DNA of 35,525 bases. Source: Terriglobia bacterium (GTDB lineage Bacteria; Acidobacteriota; Terriglobia; Terriglobales; Acidobacteriaceae). Positions 20,333 through 26,681 of the stretch are shown here, piece after piece. The translations under genes were made by a program, and so were the position numbers. The notes under the pieces were generated by a model. The model saw only the letters and a program-made list of their open reading frames with translations. It did no database searches and was not told the DNA's origin. Positions within the stretch are counted from its first letter, which is position 1; each line of letters opens with the position of its first letter. The stretch spans positions 1-35,525 of the forward strand of contig JAIQFM010000022.1 in NCBI GenBank assembly GCA_020073285.1, written 5' to 3'.

Positions 20333-20359
20333 TATTCAGTTCGTGCATAAAAATGCGTT
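20323..20359. promoter_or_regulatory. Two ARG-box-like ArgR operators
   Basis: Box 1 CGCAT-AATT-ATTCA (20325-20338) and box 2 TGCAT-AAAA-ATGCG (20344-20357) both match the ArgR pattern TGAAT-WWWW-ATTCA in arm spacing, with partial arm identity. Their centres are 19 bp apart. Box 1 covers the -10, and box 2 covers the argR start codon, so ArgR binding would block its own promoter. Confidence 0.65.
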
Positions 20360-20802
20360 CGACCCCAAAAACCCTGCGCCACCACCGCATCCTCGAGCTG
20401 GTATCCCGGGAGCCCATGGTGACGCAGGAGGATATGGTGCGGCGCCTTACGCAACAGGGGCTCAAGGTCACGCAGGCCACGCTGTCGCGCGACATCAAGG
20501 AACTGGGGCTGGTGAAAACGCAGGAGGGCTATGCAGCCTCGGGCACGATAGCGGAAGCCGCGCCCACCCCGTCGCTGTCGCACCTGCTGCGCGAGTTCGT
20601 GGTGGATGTCCGCGAGGCGCAAAACCTGCTGGTGCTGAAAACGCCGCCGGGCAGCGCTCAGCCGGTGGCGAGGGCGCTCGACGCCGAGAGCTGGCCTGAA
20701 CTGGTGGGCACGATCGCCGGCGACGACACCATTTTGGTGATCAGCTCCAGCAGCAAGAGCTGCCGCCAGCTCGGCAAGCGCATTCGCGAACAAATGTCGT
20801 AA
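20353..20802 (+). CDS. argR: Arginine repressor ArgR
   Basis: A 149-aa arginine-dependent repressor and activator, hexameric in known members. The N-terminal winged helix (about 8-70) has RHHRILELVSREPMVTQEDMV and the recognition-region signature VTQATLSRDIKELGLVK. The C-terminal arginine-binding and oligomerisation domain (about 80-149) has a conserved-type GTIAGDDTILVI with the Asp pair expected to contact arginine. ATG 20353 gives the normal length and fits the family N-terminus, but it lacks a ribosome site and its leader is very short, so leaderless-like initiation or post-transcription control is possible. It heads argF-argG-argH. Confidence 0.95.
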   Translation: MRSTPKTLRHHRILELVSREPMVTQEDMVRRLTQQGLKVTQATLSRDIKELGLVKTQEGYAASGTIAEAAPTPSLSHLLREFVVDVREAQNLLVLKTPPGSAQPVARALDAESWPELVGTIAGDDTILVISSSSKSCRQLGKRIREQMS

Positions 20803-20862
20803 CGGCGTGTGGCACACGAGCCCTGGCGTGCGCACCCGTAAGCTTGAAGCAAGGAGTCGAAC

Positions 20863-21882
20863 ATGGCCACCGCGCATCCGGCGTTAGCAACGAAGGCGCC
20901 GCGCTCCGCCCCCGCAATTTTCCAGCAGACCGATCTGCTCTCCATCCAGGACCTCTCGCCGTACGAGGTGCACGAGATTTTCGCGCTCACCAAGACCATT
21001 AAGGCGAAGCCGTCCGCATTCGGCACGGCGCTGAAGGGCAAGCAGTACGTCATGATGTTCGAAAAGCCCTCGCTGCGCACGCGCATCACCTTCGAGGCCG
21101 GCATCAACACCCTGGGCGGGCACGCGCTCTTCATGGAGTGCCCGGGCGGCATCGAGTCGCGCGAAAAGGCCGCCGACGTGGCGCGCAACCTGGAACGCTG
21201 GGTGCAGGGCATCATTCTGCGCACTTTCAAGCACTCGACCGTCACCGAGATGGCGGCCAACGCCGGCGTGCCGGTGATCAACGCGCTGACCGACCGTGAG
21301 CATCCTTGCCAGGCGCTGGCCGACTTTTTCACCCTGCAGGAAAAATTCGGCGACCTGCCGAAGCTGAAGGTCGCGTTCGCCGGCGACGGCAACAACGTCG
21401 CCCACTCGCTTATGCTGACCGCCGCCAATCTCGGCAGTCATTTCTCGCTTGCCGTGCCCAAGGGCTACGAGCCGGCGAAGGACATTGCGCAGGCGGCCAA
21501 GGAAATCGCGGCGCATACCGGGGCCGTCATCGAGATCGGCAACGATCCGCAGGCCGCCGTGGCCGGCGCCGATGCCGTCTACACCGACGTGTGGGCGAGC
21601 ATGGGCCAGGAGAGCGAGGCCGGCAAGCGCGATACCATCTTCCGCCCGTTTCAGGTGAACGCGGCGTTGATGTCGCTGGCCGCGCCGCACGCCGTGTTCA
21701 TGCACTGCCTGCCGGCGCATCGTGGTTCCGAAGTCACCGACGAGGTGCTGGACTCGCCGCGGTCGGTGGTTTACGACGAAGCCGAAAACCGCCTCCACGT
21801 GCAGAACGCCATCATGGTTCTGCTCGCCGGCGCCCGCAAAGGCGTGAAATCGGCCTCGGCGATACGGGCCGGCAGAGCGTAG
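20863..21882 (+). CDS. argF: Ornithine carbamoyltransferase
   Basis: A 339-aa cytoplasmic enzyme making citrulline from ornithine and carbamoyl phosphate. Carbamoyl-phosphate site: FEKPSLRTR (S70-R74) and HPCQ (147-150). Ornithine-side motifs: DGNNVAHS (175-182), DVWASMGQE (242-250) and HCLPAHRG with C282. The usual STRTR loop reads SLRTR, which is also found in acyl-ornithine transcarbamylases; HCLPAHR and the DVWASMGQ loop favour true OTCase. An N-terminal extension of about 20 residues precedes the family start. AAGGAG lies 6 nt before the ATG. It begins 60 nt after argR and is followed by an 89-nt spacer with repeats. Confidence 0.94.
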   Translation: MATAHPALATKAPRSAPAIFQQTDLLSIQDLSPYEVHEIFALTKTIKAKPSAFGTALKGKQYVMMFEKPSLRTRITFEAGINTLGGHALFMECPGGIESREKAADVARNLERWVQGIILRTFKHSTVTEMAANAGVPVINALTDREHPCQALADFFTLQEKFGDLPKLKVAFAGDGNNVAHSLMLTAANLGSHFSLAVPKGYEPAKDIAQAAKEIAAHTGAVIEIGNDPQAAVAGADAVYTDVWASMGQESEAGKRDTIFRPFQVNAALMSLAAPHAVFMHCLPAHRGSEVTDEVLDSPRSVVYDEAENRLHVQNAIMVLLAGARKGVKSASAIRAGRA

Positions 21883-21884
21883 TC

Positions 21885-21928
21885 GGGCTTCAGGCTCCAG
21901 GCTTCGGGCTTCAGGCTCCGGGTTTCAC
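21885..21928. repeat. Heptamer repeat, GGCTNNR family, argF-argG spacer
   Basis: Six in-phase seven-base units starting 21885: GGCTTCA, GGCTCCA, GGCTTCG, GGCTTCA, GGCTCCG and GGTTTCA. They begin immediately after the argF stop codon. Confidence 0.8.
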
Positions 21929-21966
21929 GTTCAACGTGAGCTGGAAACGTGAAACCTCAAGAGGTT
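21921..21966 (+). promoter_or_regulatory. Competing inverted repeats just upstream of argG
   Basis: GGTTTCACGTT (21921-21931) pairs perfectly with AACGTGAAACC (21946-21956). The same left arm also forms the palindrome TCACGTT-C-AACGTGA (21925-21939). The right arm overlaps AACCTC (21953-21958), which is complementary to GAGGTT (21961-21966), which contains the argG ribosome site. The alternatives exclude one another. Confidence 0.5.
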
Positions 21967-21971
21967 CAGAA

Positions 21972-23225
21972 ATGACGGAAAAAGTCGTACTTGCATACTC
22001 CGGTGGTCTCGATACTTCCATCATCATCCCGTGGCTGAGGGAGACCTACGGCTGCGAAGTCATCGCCATGATCGCCGACGTCGGCCAGGGCGACGACATC
22101 CCCGCGGTCATCGCCAAAGCGAAAGCAACCGGCGCCAGCAAGGTTTACGTCGAGGACCTGCGCCGGGAATTCCTCACCGATTACGTCTTCCCCACCCTGC
22201 GGGCCGGCGCCGTCTACGAGCACAGCTACCTGCTCGGCACCTCAATGGCGCGGCCGGTCATCGCCAAGCGCCAGGTGGAAGTCGCGCTCGCCGAGGGCGC
22301 GTCCGCCGTGGCGCACGGCTGCACCGGCAAGGGCAACGACCAGGTCCGCTTCGAGCTTGCCTACCAGGCGCTCGCGCCGTCGCTCAAGGTGATCGCGCCA
22401 TGGCGCGAGTGGAAACTGAATTCCCGCGAGGACTGCCTCGACTACGCCGAAGCGCGCGGCATTCCCGTCGAAGCCAGCCGAGCGAAAATTTATTCGCGCG
22501 ACCGCAATCTTTGGCACCTCAGCCACGAGGGTGGCGAGTTGGAGGATCCCAACAACACGCCCAACGACGACATGTGGCAGTTGACTCTCTCGCCGCAGCA
22601 GGCGCCCGACCGTCCGGAAGAAGTCAAAATCACTTTCGAGCAAGGCATGCCGGTCGCGGTGAACGGCAAATCGATGAATCCGGTTACGCTGGTGGAAGAG
22701 CTGAACTTCAAAGGCGGGCGCAACTCCATCGGCCGAGTTGACCTGGTGGAAAACCGCTTCGTCGGCATCAAGTCGCGCGGCTGCTACGAAACCCCCGGCG
22801 GCAGCTTGCTGCTGACCGCGCACCGCGAACTGGAGTCGCTCTGCCTCGACCGCGAGGTCATGCACTTCAAGCAGCACGTCGCGCTCAAGTACGCCGAGAT
22901 GGTTTACTTCGGTCTGTGGTTCACGCCCCTGCGCGAGGCCCTCGACTCGTTCATCAACTCGACCCAGCAGACCGTCACCGGCTCGATTACGCTCAAGCTT
23001 TACAAGGGCAACTTTACCGTCGCCGGCCGCGAGTCGGAATTTTCCCTCTACCAGACCGGGCTGGCCGCCTTCAACATGGACGGCTACAACCCGAAAGATG
23101 CGGAGGGATTCATCCGCATTCTCGGCTTGCCCGCGCGCGTGCAGGCCCCGCTGCGGTTCAAGAAGGAGGCATCCGAGCGCGAGCGCGGCAAGGAATTCCT
23201 CAAGGCCACCACCGCCGCGGATTAG
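21972..23225 (+). CDS. argG: Argininosuccinate synthase
   Basis: A 417-aa cytoplasmic enzyme condensing citrulline and aspartate with ATP to argininosuccinate. The N-terminal ATP-pyrophosphatase P-loop is AYSGGLDTS (residues 8-16). Next come MIADVGQGDD, the citrulline and aspartate contact motifs GTSMARPVIA and AHGCTGKGNDQVRFE, then NLWHLSHEGGELEDP, KSRGCYETPGG and SEFSLYQTGLAAFN. Length is normal. GAGG lies 7 nt before ATG 21972; the frame stays open upstream, overlapping argF, but family similarity starts here. It is followed by a 276-nt repeat-filled gap before argH. Confidence 0.97.
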   Translation: MTEKVVLAYSGGLDTSIIIPWLRETYGCEVIAMIADVGQGDDIPAVIAKAKATGASKVYVEDLRREFLTDYVFPTLRAGAVYEHSYLLGTSMARPVIAKRQVEVALAEGASAVAHGCTGKGNDQVRFELAYQALAPSLKVIAPWREWKLNSREDCLDYAEARGIPVEASRAKIYSRDRNLWHLSHEGGELEDPNNTPNDDMWQLTLSPQQAPDRPEEVKITFEQGMPVAVNGKSMNPVTLVEELNFKGGRNSIGRVDLVENRFVGIKSRGCYETPGGSLLLTAHRELESLCLDREVMHFKQHVALKYAEMVYFGLWFTPLREALDSFINSTQQTVTGSITLKLYKGNFTVAGRESEFSLYQTGLAAFNMDGYNPKDAEGFIRILGLPARVQAPLRFKKEASERERGKEFLKATTAAD

Positions 23226-23322
23226 GCTCCAGGCTGCAGGCTCCAGGCTTCGGGCTGTAGGCTGGGCTCCGGATCCGGGCTTAAGGCTCCGGGCTGCCGG
23301 TTCTGGGCTTCCGACTTCAGGC
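23226..23322. repeat. Heptamer repeat, GGCTNNR family, argG-argH spacer
   Basis: About 13 units of the seven-base pattern GGCTNNR (GGCTCCA, GGCTGCA, GGCTTCG, GGCTGTA, GGCTTAA, GGCTGCC and so on), with single-base phase slips, starting within the argG stop region. A last fragment, GCTTGGAGCCCGAAGCCTT, occurs at 23486-23504 over the argH start. Confidence 0.8.
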
Positions 23323-23411
23323 CAGCCCCGCAGGGGCGGCAGAACCTAGCCCGGCACGTCAGTGCCGGGACAATGCCGTAACAGATCGTCAGAGTCCCGG
23401 AGGGACGACAC
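23323..23411 (-). repeat. Three-hairpin composite repeat, copy B
   Basis: Same element as copy A, in reverse orientation. H3 is GCCCC/GGGGC (23325-23337), H2 CCCGGCAC/GTGCCGGG (23350-23369, loop GTCA) and H1 GTCCC/GGGAC (23394-23406, loop GGA). Centre-to-centre distances H1-H2 (about 40) and H2-H3 (about 28) equal those in copy A. Confidence 0.8.
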
Positions 23412-23501
23412 CGACGCTTCTGCTGTTTGTTGCGCAACACCACACGCAACTACGTTTAATCATGTGCGAAAATTCCGGCCCGTAGCTTGGAGCCCGAAGC
23501 C

Positions 23502-24926
23502 TTGAAAAAAATGTGGTCCGGACGCTTCCGCGAGCCGCTTGATCCCAAATTCGAGGTGTGGCAGCGGTCCTTCGCCTTCGACGTCCGCCTGCTGGCCGAC
23601 GAAATCGCCGCTAGCCGTGCCTATGCCCGAGTTCTGCGAACGGCGGGCGTGTTCACCGCCACGGAACTTGATTCGGTGCTCGGCGGGCTGGACACCCTAG
23701 CTGCCAGACCCGCGCCCAATCCCGCCGACTTTCCTGGCGTCGAAGATGTCCACCAGTTCGTCGAGCAGGAACTGGTCCTGCTGATCGGCGACACCGGATA
23801 CAAGCTGCATGCCGGGCGCAGCCGCAACGAGCAGATATCCACCGACCTCCGCCTCTACGTGAGGCGCAGCATTGACGACATCCTCGCCGCCATCGCCGGG
23901 CTCGCCTCCGCCTTCGTCGCCAAGGCCGAGCAATACAAAGATGACGTCATGCCCTCCTACACGCACATGCAGCGCGCCGAGCCGGTGCTGGTCGCCCACT
24001 GGCTGCTGGCCTGGGTGGAAATGTGGTTGCGCGACGCCGACCGCCTTGCCGACTGCCGCCGCCGCGTCAACGTCCTGCCACTCGGATCAGGCGCGGTCGC
24101 CGGGCCGGGCATGGAACTGGACCGCGCCGCCCTCGCCGCTGAACTCGGCTTCGAAGCCATCTCCGCCAACAGCATGGACGCCACCAGCGACCGCGATTTC
24201 GAGCTCGAGTATCTGCACGCGCTCTCCTCGCTCGCCCTGCACCTCAGCCGCTGGGCGGAAGAAATGGCGCTGTTTTCGACCGTTGAGTACGGTTTGGTGC
24301 AATTGCCGGAGCCCTACTCCACCGGCTCCAGCGCCATGCCACAGAAAAAAAATCCCGATGCGCTGGAACTGATCCGCGGCAAAGCCGGGCGCGTGCTGGG
24401 CGCGGCGGCCACCTTGCAAACCGTGCTCAAAGGACTGCCGCTCGCCTATAACAAGGATTTGCAGGAAGCGCAGGAGCCGCTCTTTGCCGCCACCGACAGC
24501 ATGGCGCAGGCGCTGCCCGTGGCCACCGGCTTCATGGCGGCGGTCGGCTTCGACACCAAGCGCATGCAGCACGCCGCCTCATCCGGCTTCCTCAACGCCA
24601 CCGCCGCCGCGCGCTACCTGGTGAAAAAAGGAGTGCCCTTCCGCATCGCGCACTCCGCCGTCGGACAGGCGGTGCGGTTGGCTTTAGAAAAAGGATGCGA
24701 GCTCGACGGCCTCATGCTGGAAGAATTGAAGCGGTTCCGCCCGGAATTCGAGCGCGACTTCTTCGATTGCCTGAAGCTGGAATCCGTTCTCGACAGCCAC
24801 AACGTCCCCGGCGGCACCGCGCCGGCGCGCGTCCGCGAAGCCCTCGCCGCCGCGCGACAACGCATCGCGACGATCTCGAAGTCCGCTGCCACCCCCGGCC
24901 GCCGCTCCAAGAAAATGTCGCCGTGA
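23502..24926 (+). CDS. argH: Argininosuccinate lyase
   Basis: Cleaves argininosuccinate to arginine and fumarate, the last step of arginine synthesis. Family motifs in order: MWSGRF at the N-terminus, DVHQFVEQEL, HAGRSRNEQISTDLRLY, YTHMQRAEPV, PLGSGAVAGPG, NSMDATSDRDF, and the lyase signature GSSAMPQKKNPD with the catalytic-loop serines at about 273-274 (counting from ATG 23511). The start is uncertain: TTG 23502 (giving MKKMWSGRF) or ATG 23511; neither has a good ribosome site because a heptamer repeat fragment covers the upstream DNA. Total about 471-474 aa, normal. Its C-terminus (RRSKKMSP) is basic and variable. It ends 18 nt from a convergent gene. Confidence 0.96.
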   Translation: MKKMWSGRFREPLDPKFEVWQRSFAFDVRLLADEIAASRAYARVLRTAGVFTATELDSVLGGLDTLAARPAPNPADFPGVEDVHQFVEQELVLLIGDTGYKLHAGRSRNEQISTDLRLYVRRSIDDILAAIAGLASAFVAKAEQYKDDVMPSYTHMQRAEPVLVAHWLLAWVEMWLRDADRLADCRRRVNVLPLGSGAVAGPGMELDRAALAAELGFEAISANSMDATSDRDFELEYLHALSSLALHLSRWAEEMALFSTVEYGLVQLPEPYSTGSSAMPQKKNPDALELIRGKAGRVLGAAATLQTVLKGLPLAYNKDLQEAQEPLFAATDSMAQALPVATGFMAAVGFDTKRMQHAASSGFLNATAAARYLVKKGVPFRIAHSAVGQAVRLALEKGCELDGLMLEELKRFRPEFERDFFDCLKLESVLDSHNVPGGTAPARVREALAAARQRIATISKSAATPGRRSKKMSP

Positions 24927-24944
24927 CGCCGGTGGCCACTACGA

Positions 24945-25634
24945 CTACTCTGCCGTATGCGCCTTCACCTGCGCCAGCATCTGCTGCGCCGCTTCGCCTG
25001 CGTCGATCGTCGAAAACGCGCTGCCCAGCTCGATGGTCGGAATCCCGTGCAGAGCCTGCCGCAGCGCGTCGCTTTTCTCGCCCCCGCGCACCATCACGTT
25101 GGGCCCCAGGATTACCACCGCCGGCCTTGCCGCTTTAACCAGGATGCGCGCATCCGACACGTTGCCCGTCGTCAGCGGATCGTACCCCGCCTGCCGCAGC
25201 ACCTCGTGCACGTACGCCAACACGTTCGCCGACTGGTCCACGCACACCACGGTTTTCCCCGGCTGCCGCGCACCGTCCTTCACGCCGCCGCGCTGGTAGA
25301 ACGCCGACACCGCTTCCACTTCGGACTCATGCGCTTCGAGCAACTGGTTCAGGTTGGTGATGTTGAGCGTGTGCGCGATTCCTTTGGTCACGTTGCACAG
25401 CTTGAGATCGCCGCGTGCGGAGCGCGCCGACGCCAGCAGCCGCACCAACATGCCCAGCCCGCTGCTATCCACGAACTCCACCTCGCCCAGGTGCAGCACG
25501 AAATGCTTTTGTTCCGGCAATAGTTTTGTGAGCTCCCGGTGCAGGTGGTCGGCTTCCTGTCCGGCCGCAATCCGGCCGGAGCATTTCACAATCGTGACCT
25601 TCCCCACCCGGCGCGCGTCCACTCGCAGCGGCAT
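24945..25634 (-). CDS. STAS domain fused to a degenerate receiver-like domain
   Basis: A 229-aa cytoplasmic protein. Residues 5-105 are a STAS (anti-anti-sigma) domain with FVDSSGLGMLVRL; S57 or S58 is the site phosphorylated by an anti-sigma kinase in SpoIIAA-like proteins. After a linker, residues 127-225 look like a response-regulator fold (KTVVCVDQSANVLAYVHEVLRQAGY), but the acidic pair is reduced to D133 and the phosphoacceptor position reads VVILGPNV, with Gly177 in place of Asp. It may therefore be a phosphorylation-independent pseudo-receiver, or a domain that only resembles one. GGGGAGA precedes ATG 25634. No sigma factor or kinase partner is in the window. Confidence 0.82.
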   Translation of the reverse strand: MPLRVDARRVGKVTIVKCSGRIAAGQEADHLHRELTKLLPEQKHFVLHLGEVEFVDSSGLGMLVRLLASARSARGDLKLCNVTKGIAHTLNITNLNQLLEAHESEVEAVSAFYQRGGVKDGARQPGKTVVCVDQSANVLAYVHEVLRQAGYDPLTTGNVSDARILVKAARPAVVILGPNVMVRGGEKSDALRQALHGIPTIELGSAFSTIDAGEAAQQMLAQVKAHTAE

Positions 25635-25701
25635 ACAAGGCGTCTCCCCACCAAAGTGCCCGCAGGTCGCGGATTATACCGCGAACTCCACCACGTCCGG
25701 G

Positions 25702-25729
25702 CGGCGCATCCTTAGCGGCGCATCCTTAG
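25702..25729. repeat. 14-bp perfect tandem duplication abutting the ABC ATPase start
   Basis: CGGCGCATCCTTAG occurs twice head to tail (25702-25715 and 25716-25729), ending at the base before a possible ATG at 25730. Confidence 0.85.
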
Positions 25730-25753
25730 ATGTTAAGATCAAGAATTGCCCGC

Positions 25754-26449
25754 ATGCCACCGATCATTGAAGTCCAAAACGTCACCAAGATCTACCACCT
25801 GGGCAAGGTCGAAGTGCCGGCGGTTCGCGGCGTCTCATTCCAAGTCGAGAAAGGTGAGTTTGTGGCCGTGGTTGGCCCCTCGGGCAGCGGAAAATCCACT
25901 CTCTTCTACGTGCTCGGCGGCCTGACCCGCGCCGACTCCGGCCGCGTCATCGTTGACGGCGACGACTTCGCCCGTCTCTCCGACGCCCAGCGCACGCGCA
26001 TGCGCAAGCGCAAAATCGGTTTCGTGTTTCAGAAATTCAACCTGCTGCCGACCCTCAACGCGCGCCTCAACATCCAGATTGCCCAGGACATCGCCGGCCG
26101 CGACGGCAATCACGACGCCGCCTGGTTCGACCGGATCACCAAATTGCTCGGCATCGCCGACCGCCTCGAGCACCGGCCCTCGGAGCTGTCCGGCGGCGAA
26201 CAGCAGCGCGTCGCCCTGGCGCGCGCGCTCATCAACCAGCCCGCCATCATTCTGGCCGACGAGCCCACCGGCAATCTCGACAGCAAGAATTCCGAAATCG
26301 TCCTCCGCCTGCTGCAGGAGACCAACCGCACTCTCGGCCAGACCGTGCTCATGATCACCCACAATCTTGAGGCAGCCACCTTTGCCGGGCGCATTCTGCA
26401 CATGCGCGACGGCCAGATCGTCGGCGAGGAGAACGAGCTTCGGCCCTAG
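25754..26449 (+). CDS. ABC transporter ATP-binding protein (LolD/MacB/FtsE-like)
   Basis: A 231-aa ATPase of the LolD/MacB class, which normally powers an FtsX-like permease for lipoprotein release, macrolide or peptide export, or cell-envelope signalling. Motifs: Walker A GPSGSGKST, Q-loop FVFQKFNLLPTL, signature LSGGEQQRVALARAL, Walker B IILADEPTGNLDS and H-loop MITHN. I start at ATG 25754 (MPPIIEVQNVTKIY) on family similarity; an in-frame ATG at 25730 would add eight residues. Neither has an obvious ribosome site. No permease or membrane-fusion protein follows, so its partner must be elsewhere. Confidence 0.9.
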   Translation: MPPIIEVQNVTKIYHLGKVEVPAVRGVSFQVEKGEFVAVVGPSGSGKSTLFYVLGGLTRADSGRVIVDGDDFARLSDAQRTRMRKRKIGFVFQKFNLLPTLNARLNIQIAQDIAGRDGNHDAAWFDRITKLLGIADRLEHRPSELSGGEQQRVALARALINQPAIILADEPTGNLDSKNSEIVLRLLQETNRTLGQTVLMITHNLEAATFAGRILHMRDGQIVGEENELRP

Positions 26450-26465
26450 GACAACGATGTAAAAT

Positions 26466-26576
26466 GTGCGCCGGCGCGTGGAGCATGGCACGCTCTACAA
26501 GCCGCTGTGGGATGTCCGCGACCAGATCACCGCACGCATGGGCACCAGTCCCACCAAACCTGACGGCCGCTACTAG
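26466..26576 (+). CDS. Possible 36-residue small protein or gene remnant
   Basis: A GTG-initiated frame ends at TAG 26576 and reads VRRRVEHGTLYKPLWDVRDQ, then ITARMGTSPTKPDGRY. Its third codon positions are strongly G/C, like the real genes here, and the sequence looks protein-like, but I recognise no family. No clear ribosome site precedes it and a TAA is two codons upstream. It is either a short gene in the ABC operon or the tail of a decayed gene. Confidence 0.35.
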   Translation: MRRRVEHGTLYKPLWDVRDQITARMGTSPTKPDGRY

Positions 26577-26681
26577 GCGTGATCCCCGAAAACCTCTCTG
26601 GTGGCGATTACGTTTTGCTCTCTTCGCCGTCCTATGTAGCCAGAGCTTAGAGTCGAGGTGTCGCCGGAACGGAGAACACGA

